Source: Hymenopus coronatus (lineage: Eukaryota > Arthropoda > Insecta > Mantodea > Hymenopodidae). From it: a DNA stretch of 64,000 nt. The notes under the pieces are model-generated. The model did not search any database and was not told the DNA's origin. It was given only the letters and a program-made list of their open reading frames with translations. Below, piece by piece: positions 22,298 through 33,699 of this stretch. A program made the translations under genes and the position numbers. The stretch's first letter is position 1. Every line of letters begins with the position of its first letter. The DNA lies in the NCBI GenBank assembly GCA_030762935.1, contig CM060883.1, positions 34,433,501-34,497,500 of the forward strand. The letters are read 5' to 3'.

Positions 22298-23035
22298 TGA
22301 TTTCACCACAAAGTCATATTTGGAGGTCCTGTGAATAAAAACTGTTAGAAAAATCTGTGCGTGTCTGTGCGTCAGCATAACTCAAACATAAAAGTACGTC
22401 ACCTAAGTGGTATTTAAGTTTTACGGCATCCTAGGATTCGACTCTCAAAACTAGCCTTTACATGGTACAATTTTCGATGATTTTGAATTGATCAAAAATG
22501 GCTAATGGTTTTAATTAAAATACCGAATATTAAAAATAATTGCAAAGAAATTAAATATATATCTTCAATTTCCTGGGAATAGCTCTTGAAGTCATCTTTC
22601 TGGGGGGCTTCTATATAACTGACAAACCGCAAATAGAGAAAAATTTACTATACGAAACATTTTGATTTCATCAAAGCAGCACACAACATAAATAATGTCC
22701 TATATTTTTTTGTTATAGATGCATTTCTAAGATATTACTTATTTGTTTCAATTTTAAAATGCCTGTACTTTTCTCAAACATAAAATCGGCATACGTTTTA
22801 TTTTTGTTTTGCTCCTGGCCGTGCAAAGAGAATCGTATTTCAATGTCAACAGGATGGGGAGAACTTATAAAAGATTTGGTCCTCGTATTGGATTAGTGTG
22901 TTCTTTTCTACCTAAAAGGAACTAAATACAAAAAATGTTTTCGCTAATGTTTATCTCAATTAGCATAAAGTAGATAGAAGAGTAAACATAATGTATTTAC
23001 AGAACAGGTAGAAAAAATGATGGAAATGGATCACA
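22298..23035 (-). mobile_element. Family H element, ends decayed
   Basis: The reversed body is recognisable from GATTTCACCACAAAGTCAT through the microsatellite remnant to GCTAATGTTTATCTCAATTA. The 3' hairpin is gone and the 5' end is decayed. It is among the more diverged copies. Confidence 0.65.
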
Positions 23036-23471
23036 ATATTTTTGTATTTCATGTTAAAAATTTGCATAGATGCTTTTAATACATTTGTGTATACTTTTAG
23101 ATACAAAGGAAACAGGACACTCACTAGGTTAGGGATACAAGGTCCTCTGAAATGCTCAAAAATCAAGTTTTTTTTTTTGTTTTAGCCACTAATAAAATCT
23201 CTATTGTTTTCAGTTTTAGAAAATATATGATTTTGGGGGGTTATAAGGGTTTTAAGGCATTTAAGCAGCATTTAAATGCTAGCCTGCAATGATCCTTTGT
23301 AGAATATTTGTATCTTTAAATTCAGTTTTCTCAAAACAGCATTTTTGAGTGCTTATGTACCTTGTTTCTCAGAAAGCATAAGCGATAAAGATATCACATT
23401 CTCAGTATGTGTATACAACACATAGTTGAACTTTCTGAACCAGAATCATAATACGTTTATAATATATATTA

Positions 23472-24298
23472 GTGATTTCTCTATATCCCTGCAACAAGTT
23501 ATTCTTAAAAAGCTTATACTTCTATTAACTTCAGTAAAACATTAGCAGATATATCCATATTACTTGCTTCCTTGTAAGTAGAGGTGAAATAAGGGAGTAC
23601 CATAGGTTAAAGTGATAATCAAAAGCTAGTTGCTATGTCACTAAAGTTCCTTTGTTTGAATGGACAGCAGTTGACAAATTCCTGTATGAGAAATGTGTAA
23701 GTTTTTCATAGCAGAAACTAAAAATAAGGAATGTCACAAAAACGACGAACTCCACGAAAAAAATGTATATAACATAAATTATGTGTTTTAACATGCTCTA
23801 CATTTTTTGTGTAGTAAGGGTTTGTCCATCTCTTACGGTTTAGCAGTTATTAAAAATTTAGTAAAATTCATCCAGAATAAACTACTCTTCAGAGGCTATT
23901 CCCAGAAAATTCAAGATATACATTTTATTTGATAAGTAAATGTCTTTATTATACGAAATTTTAATCAAAATCGTTAGAGCCATTTTTGAGAAAATCAAAA
24001 TTTTCGAGAAAAGTTCCATGTAAAGGGTAGTTGGGGGTGGGGATACTTTTCTTAAAATCTTCGTGTCGCATCCCTGAAAGATACTAAACTTAAATACCAA
24101 GTTTGATATTTAACCTACTTTTCGTTTTTGAGTTATCGTGTTCACAGACACACACACGGACTTTTTTCCGAAAATGCTTTTTTAGATAAAGGGGACCCTA
24201 AAACATATATTTCCGGTGAAATCTCGCTATCGAATTTTTTGGTGGAGTGCAATACATTCTCTATACACTGTGTACATATTGCCTATAGAGAAAGTAAA
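23472..24298 (+). mobile_element. Family H element, 5' end slightly truncated
   Basis: It begins inside the 5' end at GATTTCTCTATATCCCTGC and continues to a complete 3' hairpin and TATAGAGAAAGTAAAA. Length is about 827 bp. Confidence 0.8.
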
Positions 24299-24392
24299 AA
24301 AGCAATAACATTACAAATGTTCCAGATTTCTACTTTTTTGACCTTGCAAATAATGTTTGTTTTTTTTAATTTCTAGTGAAAGGATATATATA

Positions 24393-24819
24393 CAGGCTGA
24401 TTCAAAACGACACCAAACGAAGCTGTGGACCTTGTTCGTCATACCGTACGTGATACGTGAATATAATTTTCAGCTCTAAATTTGGCACATACAAAAACTG
24501 CCATAAAATCACTATTGGTTAGGCAGTCGTACATAACCAAATTGCATGTGCCTGGCCCACTCCAAGAGAGATGCCGGTTGGTAGCGAAGGTCCCAATGTA
24601 GGCGTGGCACAGGTCACCCTAAGTGATAGAAAACGTAGCATGTTGGTGTGGCGTATGATATCCTTGTTCCTTCGCTGCCCAATTCCAAATGTGTGATTTT
24701 TAAACACATCTAAAACTTTAAATGGAAGAGTTTGAAAGTTGCGACATCAAGTTTCGGACAAGTCAAAGTGTAAGCTAATCGAGTGCTATCTTCGTTTGGT
24801 GTCGTTTTTAAACGGCCTG
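24393..24819. mobile_element. 427-bp MITE with 32-bp inverted ends, TA target
   Basis: The left end CAGGCTGATTCAAAACGACA matches the reversed right end CAGGCCGTTTAAAAACGACA, and the match continues through CCAAACGAAG. TA flanks each side within short TATATA runs. The interior has no transposase. This is the profile of a non-autonomous Tc1/mariner (IS630-type) element. Confidence 0.85.
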
Positions 24820-24829
24820 TATATATAAC

Positions 24830-25480
24830 CAGATAATTGAGGGCCAAAAATAGCTTATTATACTAAAAATAAGCATACAAATGTGGGATTCTCTACTGCA
24901 AGTAATATCAGAGAAAGGGGTACATAAATTCACGTGTTTTAAGAGCAAATTTTATTTATTTTCTATTGATTGAAATACTTTTTACAGACTCAACCACACA
25001 AGTTATCGGTGCAAATAACCATTTTAAATACTATTCGTGATTTTTAGAACTATTCATAAAATTTCAGGAAAAACTGTTCAGAACTTTAAGAGCAGTTGTA
25101 ATTTAAGTCACATAATGTGTTATTTCCGTATGTTCAGACTACCTTGTCCCCTTAGATAGGTAGATAGATTATTTTCAGTCATTAAGTATAAAACATACAT
25201 AGGCTGCGTCATGAGAGAATAAACATTAGTTAAACATTCTGCATACAATAATGTTACAACAATTCATTTAAAATGGATAAGATTAATCCCATTTGAGGTC
25301 ATAAATTTCTGAAATGCTATAAAGAGGATTTGTCTTGTTTTGATCCTCCTCTTAAACTTTAAAAGGAAGAGTCTTGATGTTCTGAGGTAAGGTGTTGAAC
25401 ATTTTAAGTGAAATGCATGAGAAACTGTTAAGGGTTTTACTATATTTACAATTGTTACTATAAATATCAAGCTAAAGTAA
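24830..25480. other. Unassigned AT-rich stretch
   Basis: No gene or repeat was recognised. Confidence 0.35.
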
Positions 25481-26035
25481 AGTCTTTTAAAAGCTGGAGG
25501 CTGTTTGACAGCCTCAAATTCAATTATCCTTTCTTGATCAGAAGCAAAGAAGAACTAATAATGATATCCCATTGGTGGAAAGCATAACTATTTTAAAATT
25601 AAGCTCAATAACGAGGTACATCAAGGAAATGCTTAACTCAAACAAAAAACAAAAGAACTGTAATTGATTAAATTGCTGTTTAAATGAAGTCTAAAGAGTA
25701 ATACAATTTTGTCTATCTCTTACGGTTAACCATCTATGGTAAATCGTTCAGAATGAAACAAATTTAGAGGCTATATTGAAAGCCTTTGTATCGCATCTTT
25801 GAAAGATACTGGACCAAAATATAAAGTATGGAACTTAAACGAGTTTTTAACTTTTAAGTCACACAAGAACACACAAAAGCGCCATTTTTCTGAAAAGCAA
25901 AAATTTTGGGTTTTTTTTTTTGGGGGGGGGACGATTCGGGGACTCTGAAGTATATTCTCGGTGAAATATCGGCATCGAATATGTGGGTGAAATGCAATAC
26001 CTTCTCTACCGTTTATGTATGTGGCAGAAAACTTT
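25481..26035 (+). mobile_element. Family H element, strongly decayed
   Basis: Blocks occur in the right order: AAAAGCTGGAGGCTG, GTCTATCTCTTACGGTTAAC, GTATCGCATCTTTGAAAGAT, TCGGTGAAATATCGGCATCG and ACCTTCTCTACCG. Both ends are lost. A long T and G run replaces part of the microsatellite. Confidence 0.6.
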
Positions 26036-26560
26036 AAAAAAGTATTTATTACATCACAGTAGTGGGAAAAATTCTAGCCAGTACTTCCCATTCAATTCGT
26101 TTAATTTTACATCTTTGTTTAGATACGGGTCCAAATTTCGTAAGGAGTGAGTTGAAGTCAACTTTTAAGAAAATCGTTTCTTAATAGACTGGGGAGAGAT
26201 GCTGCTAGAATTCTGGGCACGAGCTTACTAATGGCGGATTTCCTGAATAATGATGTGGTTCGATGCGTGCGATTTTCCCTCCCTCATTGTCCCTGTACGC
26301 GCGTGTGAGCTTTCTTTGTGTGTATTTGGGGAGCTGATGAGATGAGAAAAGTATCCAATCCTCTCAGGGAAAAAAACCAAAAATTATGCCTCGAGTCTTT
26401 ACACATTTCACGTGCAAGATGAATGCTTCATTGTTATCTGAAATATTTTCGAATGTCAAGTCTTTCTGGTCGTTTCATTTTGTTTCATCGTGCCTGTAGC
26501 ATACTTCAACAAAATATTGCACTCCCCTAGAGTAATCATTACCAAAAAATCAAAGACAAA
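26036..26560. other. Unassigned stretch
   Basis: No gene or element was recognised. Confidence 0.35.
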
Positions 26561-26562
26561 AG

Positions 26563-26680
26563 AATATGAAGTGTCACATTCACATAGTTTTCTGCAGCTT
26601 CTATCGTTTATTGCCGACTATACAAGATTTTCCATCCATATAATTTTAGTACAAATAAACCATTGCAGAAATAGCATGAT
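26563..26680 (+). mobile_element. Family H 5' fragment, decayed
   Basis: GAAGTGTCACATTCACATAG and TTTTCTGCAGC resemble the H 5' end. CCATTGCAGAAATAG matches the later ATTAGCAGAAATAG block. Confidence 0.45.
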
Positions 26681-26769
26681 ATCTAAAGCTGTTTCTTGTG
26701 GCCTGCATTCGGAATATCGTGGGTGAATCCTGGGTAGGTTTTTCCAACAATCGAGCTTTTTGTCCCTTA

Positions 26770-27480
26770 TGCCGTTTTCACTCTGTCATCTGCAGACCCC
26801 GAGTACCCGTGGTACTTGACCAGTAGTAGTCGGGCCGAACTTCTGAGGCCCTCCCGTTGGCGAGCTGTTCGGATTGGGTTGGACTCGACGTGGTAGTGGT
26901 CCCGATACCCATGGGAGATTGGGTACGTCTTGGCATTGTGCCTTGGCGAGGTTGTGTAGACACCTCCGGTACTAGCCCAGATAGTTAGTAGACGTATGAT
27001 AGCGTCCGTTGACCCGACCAAGTTAGTCTTCCCTATGGGTTTGATGCGCGTAAGTGGCGTATTCACTTCCGTGCCGGGGGGGGGAGGGTGCATTTTAAGA
27101 AATCAGGTATTGCCCTAATGTAAAAAACCACGGAGTTGTAATGACTCCCTGGTGCATCGAGAAAGGGGGGCCTCGGTCCTTGGTAGCTATTCGAATACGT
27201 TATTTCATTCATCCTTCATTCCGTTGGTTCTTTCAGGATTGGAAGTGTTTGTGGTGGTCCTCGGTGCGGCGTGACAAAAATGATGCTCAATGTCAGCTGA
27301 CTTTGGTTGGTTACTGGAATGAAAACCGCCCCTTGCGGGAAGCATTGAATATTGTATAAGGCGGTGTCCGGGGGTTCACTGAAAACTATACGGATCCTGC
27401 CTTTGCCATGTATCGCTCAAGGTCCGTCTGTCTATCCATCCATCCCCGGGAGTGCCTCTTTTGGGGCGTAAGTACAATTA
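26770..27480 (+). repeat. GC-rich dispersed repeat, copy 2
   Basis: The left part (AGTCGGGCCGAACTTC, GGATTGGGTTGGACTC and GGTCCCGATACCCATGG) matches the segment between the two mariners. The rest, with CGGATCCTGCCTTTGCC and ATCCATCCATCCCCGGG, is GC-rich and unrecognised. The open frames here overlap in several frames and look like by-products of high GC. Confidence 0.45.
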
Positions 27481-27963
27481 CAAGTAATTTTCGTTCGCAT
27501 ACTAATATTAATCCGAATGGCCCAATAAAAAGAAATATACATTTTCCCTAATATACATATCCGCATAAAATGCAAAACATTCAAAATTTGTTTCTGATTG
27601 CACAGATTAAGTACATCATTCCTATGGTTTCATATTATCACAGAAAAAGATCCCATAAGAAATTGTTTGTGCTACTGCACATAACCCACCTATTAGATAA
27701 TTAGAATTGAAAGACCGAATTAAATTCATTTATATTTTATTTGAAATTAGCTTTATTGCTTCTTATATGATGCCCTAGTGAGAATTAACAAAACAATAAA
27801 GCTTTTACTTTTCAACTCCTCGGTACATATGCAGAAGATAATGTTTAAAACTTCATTTAAACAATTCCAATATAGAATTTATAAAACCATTGTAAAACAT
27901 TTAGGAGATATTACAAGTATTTTTATATTTTTTTAAATTATAAAACTACAATCTAAATAACAT

Positions 27964-27968
<5 letters not shown>
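27481..27968. other. Unassigned AT-rich stretch
   Basis: No gene or repeat was recognised. Confidence 0.35.

Positions 27969-28002
<34 letters not shown>
27969..28002 (+). repeat. 34-nt poly(A) run
   Basis: An uninterrupted run of A. It may be the tail of a retro-insert, but the upstream AT-rich sequence is not recognisable. Confidence 0.95.
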
Positions 28003-28004
<2 letters not shown>

Positions 28005-28097
28005 AGGTAGAATCTGTGGGTGAAAATATATTGTTTTGCAATTATTTCCATAAGTTCCAAAAGATCGAATTGGATTAACTAATCACAGATTGGATTT

Positions 28098-28335
28098 GTA
28101 GAGTCAGACTGAAAAAATCTATGCCATAGCCGGGAGTTGAACCACGGATCCCTCCGGCTCTAGCCGGTTGCTTTATCACTGATCCACCATGGCAACTTTC
28201 CGGTACTGCATTAAATTTCTCAACTGACTTCGCAAGTTTCCCAATAAACCACAAGGTGATTTCAAATTATTTTGAGATGACAGACCCCAATGGCGACTTA
28301 CAGTGTTGTAAGTACTTTAAGTCCCAGAATTCATA
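28098..28335 (-). mobile_element. tRNA-derived SINE, family 2
   Basis: It is a reversed copy of the family seen at 13.8-14.0 kb: tail (TTGTAGAGTCAGACT reversed), B box (GAGTTGAACCACGG reversed), A box and the leader with TTTGGGAAAC-like and AATAATTTGAAATC blocks. Confidence 0.75.
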
Positions 28336-28378
28336 GCAAAGTCAACTATTATGGACAATTGTGATAATTTAATTGTAT

Positions 28379-28640
28379 TCTCACAGAAACCGTGTGTAGG
28401 ACAGGAGTTGGATTGGTAGAGTCTGACAAAAAATTTAATATCATAGCCGGGATTTGAAGCCGGTCTCAAGCCGGTTGCTCTACCACTGAGCTACCATGGC
28501 AACTTGCGAGTCAGTTGATAAATTTAATCGGCTAGAGCAACCTGCTAGAGACCGGGGGACCCGTGGTTCCAATCCCGGCTATGGAATTGAATTACCTATC
28601 CAACTCCTATTCTACACACGGTTTCTGTGAGAAAACAGAT
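28379..28640. mobile_element. Head-to-head SINE pair forming a foldback
   Basis: The left end CACAGAAACCGTGTGTAGGA and the right end, reversed, are nearly identical. Each arm carries a family 2 tRNA-like core, the left one reversed and the right one forward. The arms meet around GCCATGGCAACTTGCGAGTC. The result is a ~260-bp near-palindrome in which two SINE copies share their 3' tails. The right copy lacks most of its A-box region. Confidence 0.7.
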
Positions 28641-29042
28641 TAATCATAGATGTGATTATAGGTATCCAGATTAATTATGTTTTCAATTACCCCATAGATA
28701 AGGTGTGATATTTGTCTTTGTTTTAATTAAAATCGGGTTGCATTAGGTTTAAATATGCTCTGCTCTTATTTCTGTATTACCCTTGATAATATAGTTTAAG
28801 CAACTATTTGGATGTAATGTAATATTTCATTAGTTTATATAATATTCTAATTAGAACGTATACACCTTTGATGCATTGCATTAGTGAAATTAGCTAGTTA
28901 AATCCCGCAGGAATTTTGTTTTCTAGATAATTTTGCTTCTCGCTCTGTCATTCGCAAATATGTAGATAGGTTGCAATTATTTAAATAGACTGCTACAGAT
29001 AAAAACGATGACATTTGGTCCTAAGTGAACTTTGTGTACGAA
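28641..29042. other. Unassigned AT-rich stretch
   Basis: No gene or repeat was recognised. Confidence 0.35.
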
Positions 29043-29166
29043 ACATCTGATGTGTTCCATTCACACGACATCTAGCATGATGTAAATCAAATAATATTCT
29101 TTAGCAACAATAGTTTATATATGGAACAGCTGGAGAAACTTGCGTGAACGTAGTACATCAGATTTC
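29043..29166. mobile_element. Miniature palindrome made of two family H 5' ends
   Basis: The left end (ATCTGATGTGTTCCATTCAC) is a forward H 5' terminus of about 28 bp. The right ~95 bp, ending ACGTAGTACATCAGATT, is a reversed H 5' end with its TAGCATGATG block. No 3' hairpin lies between them. It is either an extreme internal deletion across two opposed copies or a real foldback derivative. Confidence 0.6.
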
Positions 29167-29198
29167 TTAACTGTGCTGGAGGCATATATAAAAATAAT

Positions 29199-30036
29199 CT
29201 GATGTGTACCATTCACATGACTTTCTCTATATCCCTGCAACAAATAATTCTTAAAAATCCGTATACTTCTATTTCCTTAATGCTAATCAGAAAGAATGAG
29301 CAGAAATAAGTCTTATTACTTGCTTCCTTGTAAGTAGGAGAGAAATAAGGGACTACCATAGGTCAAAAGCTGGTTACTATGTAAATGAAGTTCCTTTGTT
29401 TATATGCATAGGAGTTGACAAGTTCCTGTATGAGAAAAGTACAGGTTTTTCATAGCAGAAACCAAAAATAAGGAATATCTCAAAAACGACGAACTTAAGA
29501 AAAAATGTTTATAACATAAATTGTGTGTTTTAACGTGTTCTACATTTTTTGTGTAGTAAGTTTTTGTCCATCTCTTACGGTTTAGCAGTTATTTAAAATT
29601 ACTAAAATTCCTTCAGAATAAAGTAGTTTTCAGAGGCTATTCCCAGAAAATTCAAGATATACATTTTATTTTGTCAGGTCCTTTAATGTACGAGATTTTA
29701 ATCAAAATCGTTAGAACCATTTTTAAGAAAATCAACAGTTTCGAAAAATGTTCCATGTAAAAGGTGGTTTGGGGTGGGGGGATTTTTTTCAAAATCTTCG
29801 TGTCGCATCCCTAGAAAATACTAAACTTAAATACCAAGTGTGATGTTTTACCGACTTTTCGTTTTTGAGTTATCGTGTTCACAGACACACGGACCTTTTT
29901 GTGAAAATGCTTTTTTTTTTTTGGATACAGGGGACCCTAAAACATATATTTCCGTTGAAATCACGGTATCGAATTTTTTGGGTGTAGTGCAATACCTTCT
30001 CTATACACTATGTACATAGAGCGTATAGAGAAAGTA
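29199..30036 (+). mobile_element. Family H element, full-length reference copy
   Basis: 838 bp. Order of parts: TC start; 5' palindrome ATGTG/CACAT; subterminal ACTTTCTCTA at about nt 24-33; CTTCCTTGTAAGTAGGAG block; CTTACGGTTTAGCAG block; CCATGTAAAAGGTGG block; ACAGACACAC microsatellite remnant near nt 680; TTTCCGTTGAAATCACGGTA; then the 3' hairpin, arms CTCTATACACTATG and CATAGAGCGTATAGAG around GTAC, ending AAAGTAA. The TAGAGAAAGT of the 3' arm is the exact inverse of the 5' subterminal block. There is no target-site duplication and no coding frame. The plan equals that of Helentron-associated elements, which is inference from structure only. Confidence 0.85.
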
Positions 30037-30596
30037 AAAATTGCAGGAGGATATAGGTTTGGTAAACACGCCTGTTGTAATACAAAAACATCAATAATAA
30101 AAAAAAACCTTTAAAGTTAAGAAATTGAAAATTCAAAGTATTTATACATAGGTCATGCACGTTATTTATAAACACATATTACGTTCCTAACTTTAAAACT
30201 CTAAAAATTAGATTTTGCCCCCTTAATCTTAATAGAAATAAATCTAATAACGGGCTCTTGAGGAAACATTGTACATCACGAAATTACATGCAATGGGAAT
30301 CTTTATAGATTTTGTGTGTGTATGTGTTCTCTGCAATTGCGTACTGCCCGGTGACAGAGTTAAATGTACAAAATTCACCTACAATAATAATCTTACAGTT
30401 AAATTAAGAATAGTAATACAACTAACATATTATATATACATAAGTGTTTTTTAAATATCTAATTACTTATTATTCAGTATAACAATACTATGTCAATAAC
30501 CACCATGTTTATAAACAGTTAGTATGAAGCCTCAATATTAATACTATAGAACAGCTTTTGAGATCCTTAATTACTTCACAATATTTACTTTAATTA
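30037..30596. other. Unassigned AT-rich stretch
   Basis: No gene or repeat was recognised. Confidence 0.35.
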
Positions 30597-30895
30597 ATAT
30601 CTAACATTTATTCTCTTTAAATTATCCTTAAACTTGTTTAAAGTCAAAGGGGAGCCTTGAAAGGCTGCTACAGGAAATTCAACCCATTCTTCAATGATCC
30701 TATTAACAAAAGAAAATTTTCCTACGTCGCTTCTGTACCTTCTACCCTTAATTTTATACAAATGATCGTTTCGTCCGTAGTATACCGGGTTTTCTAACCT
30801 CTTTCTGAGGTCCACCCAAGCATTTAAATCAGTATACGCTTTAAATAGTGCAACTAACCTATATGTCTTTTACGCCTAATTTTTAGTGGCTCCCA
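30597..30895 (-). pseudogene. LINE reverse-transcriptase ORF, C-terminal end
   Basis: On the minus strand a short R-KRHIG block leads, after a frame change, into DLRKRLENPVYYGRNDHLYK, RYRSDVGKFSFVNRIIEEW and LTLNKFKDNLKR. This is the conserved C-terminal tail of ORF2 in CR1/Jockey-type non-LTR retrotransposons. The frame ends with a stop at the expected place. Only the last ~100 codons remain, as expected for a 5'-truncated retro-insert. The clade is uncertain. Confidence 0.7.
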
Positions 30896-32256
30896 TTTCT
30901 TCTCTTGAAAAATATGTAAAAAGGAAGAGGTAACGCCTCTCATATGATCTTCAATGTGAACGACTGGGTAGAAAAAGATATGAATTTTTGGGTTTGATAA
31001 AACCAGATAATGATTTTTCTAAAAGAAAAGTTACTTAGCAAAGTGCTACCTAAATAATCAAACAATACTATTTAACTAAAACAATAGTGATACGAGATAA
31101 TACAATAAACTCTAGGGGTTCGGTGTTAAGGACAATATTGCAGCTCTCTATTTTATCACTAAGTCACTCAAGTCAAGCCAAAATGCAGATAAATGAAATA
31201 AAAAAGCATACTAGCAGCGAAATTAAAATTTCTATTGGTCTATATAGATTTTTGAATACATCTATTATGATAGTATTGCTGTTATGCTAATAAGAATAAC
31301 AAATTTCATTCTAATTCAATAAACACTTTGCAAGTATAAATATTTCATAAATTTTGCTATGTAAATATATTTCATTAATAAAACGTTCCACGTGCCTCAA
31401 AATTTGAGAAAGTTATTTGGCATTTTGGGACTGTAGATTTAAACCACACAAAACAACTTAAAAATATGTATTCATTATACATATTTAAATTGTTAAAAAT
31501 TAATAATTTATTCATAAAAATATTTTTAAAATACTATTAGTGTAAGGAAAATGTATAATACCTACTTTCTACAGGCTCTGGGAAAATTTAGTTCTATTCA
31601 AACAAAAATTGAGACGCGTGAATTATTTTTAGCTTTAAAAACGTAGTTTTTATTTAATGAAATAGTTAGGAAATAGATGTGGATTTTTAAACAGCTGTAG
31701 ATCCGGATGCGAGAGAAATACAGTTAAATTTATACCCTATCGATACCCAAAAGTTCCAATATATAGTATAAAACATTTCGTTTCTTTTTTGAAACCATTG
31801 TAGTCCACGTTTCATTTTCTCCCTAAAGGGAACACTAAAGTGCTAAAAGTGTTTACTAAAGTACTAAAGCTATAATTTATTTTTTTCACGAATTACTGGT
31901 AACAAAAGAAACATTCAAGCCAAGTCTTTTCATGCAAATATTCATTTTCATTCACGATATATTAATTAATTTCTTGGATTTAATTAACTAAAATCAAAAT
32001 GTATTTTCTTCTACAAAGATTGAGCTTAATGCTCCATTTTTAAATTATATTTATTAGTATCTTTGTTCGAAATTTTCCTACAGTGGACAGTATTTAAATG
32101 TATATAAACGTAAATATATATTATAATACTAAAAACTACAAAACTGCTCATAATTATACTAATTAATTTTCTAATCTAATCTATAAATATAATCAACATT
32201 CTAAACAGACATTATTACACGTATGTTGCAAGGCTTTGAGAAAAATCATAAAAGCA
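30896..32256. other. Unassigned AT-rich stretch, apparently repeat-poor
   Basis: 1.36 kb without recognisable transposon sequence, RNA gene or coding frame. It is the longest such stretch in the window. Confidence 0.4.
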
Positions 32257-32547
32257 CTAGCTGCATTTTTGTGGCAGAAGGTAGATTTTGAATATACCAA
32301 AATAACAACCAAATTGAACCTGGAAAATAGCTTTTAAGTTTGACATCGAGTCTTTTGTCCAAATCAACACGTTTAAAATGTCTTCCAAAACACATGTTAT
32401 ATCAGCTCTAAAAGATTCAAACTGTACAAATATGTACTTGAGAGTATGGTACAATTTTCCACCAAAATCAGTAAAAAGGCACTTTTGCACACATTTACCA
32501 AATCTGGTGCAGTCGGCTAGTGTTGCATAAACTGGATTTCTCCACAA
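32257..32547 (-). other. Unrecognised 96-codon open frame
   Basis: A minus-strand frame with several Cys and aromatic residues (for example CTRFGKCVQKCLFTDFGG). I do not recognise it. It lies beside a GC-richer segment with CpG-rich runs. It could be an exon, a transposon relic or chance; nothing in the sequence decides. Confidence 0.2.
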
Positions 32548-32752
32548 ACACTTGCATCACTTTCACCAACCAACCGCCTGGGTTTATTTGGAACATTTTC
32601 TTCTTTTTTCCAGAGTACGTATCTTTCTCACTCTCTCAACCCCTTTTTTGCCCGTAATAGCTTCACCGGGCCCTGGTAACAAGAGAAGAGCGCATAAAAA
32701 GTTAGCAGGGAAATAATATCCAGTGGCTTGGGCTATGGAGGTCAGCAGTTGG

Positions 32753-32878
32753 AGTCCCTAGAGAAGTAATCGTGTCAGTTTACAGGTCGAGCCTGTCCGT
32801 CCACAGGTCACGTCTCTTCAGCTCAAGTAATTGGGTCCAGTCCACACGAATATCAGGTTCCCGCCTTCTCTAGGGACT
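32753..32878. repeat. 126-bp segment bounded by a perfect 14-bp inverted repeat
   Basis: AGTCCCTAGAGAAG and its exact complement CTTCTCTAGGGACT bound a GC-richer core that contains repeated ACAGGTC words. It could be a small foldback element or part of a larger unit. I found no target-site duplication. Confidence 0.5.
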
Positions 32879-33699
32879 TAAAACACAAGCAAAAGGAGCG
32901 GGAACACCGGCCTTGTTAACCTTGCTCCATATTGTCAGCTCATTCCAGGCAAAGCACTGTCTCCGTGCAACCCCTCACACTTAATTGCGTGCGCGCGTGC
33001 GCGTGCGGTGTAACGGAAGCCACATCTCTCATAAAGGGAATATAATACAAATTACCGTTTTGAGAAAACTGATTCTTTATTTCCTTTTTTATTTTCTCAC
33101 CAAAGTACATAGTTCATATACAGGCAACTTATTACATTCTATCTAAAATGTGCTTCATAGAAACATTACAAACAAAAAAATCTACTGGCATTTTGTTCTT
33201 TGATCAGCGGATTTTGAAAAAATAAATGTTTTCTGTTCCAAATTCGATGCGTAATTCCACAAGAATGTACGAAGCTAACAGTTTGTTACTTGTAAGATGC
33301 GTACAATAAAGTATTTCCGCCATTAGTTTCAGTAGTAATTACGGGACATCTCACAGTACTTTGAAATAATTAATCATTTAAAAGTATTAAAGGAAGATTC
33401 TTAGCAGCCTTTTCAGACTTAAGAATAACTCATTAAGGTTGTGTCGAGTTGGTTGGGTTTCTGAACTGGTTTCTTGATGTAAACACGTCGGTCGCTTGCA
33501 AACACGACGCAGGGTGGTATAATTTTTTGGGAGATTACGAATGAAACTGGTGTTCTTTATGTACTTATCAGGTGACAGTAACATCTACACAACCTGCAGA
33601 GTTGAGACTTTGTCTCTGGGCCAGAAATAAAAACGTAAGATACAAAATGTGTTCCAATTACCGAGATCTAATTTAATGTAATAACTTAACCTTCCACCC
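32879..33699. other. Unassigned stretch with a CpG/GT-rich run
   Basis: It contains an alternating GCGTGCGCGCGTGCGCGTGC run near 32.99 kb. A 65-codon minus-strand frame at 33387-33584 is unrecognised. No gene call is supported. Confidence 0.3.

Noticed and set aside
20592..24376. A recurring reading frame around SGDPKTYISGEISVSNF in many H copies, looking like a conserved protein
   Set aside because: The same DNA gives open frames in a second forward frame and on the reverse strand (for example ILNFLGIASEDYFILDEF). Microsatellite length changes shift the frames between copies and no start is shared. The recurrence follows from the DNA repeat, not from selection on a protein.
26767..27093. 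108-codon Pro/Arg/Thr-rich frame
   Set aside because: It lies in a GC-rich dispersed repeat with several overlapping open frames. The matching copy between the mariners does not preserve it.
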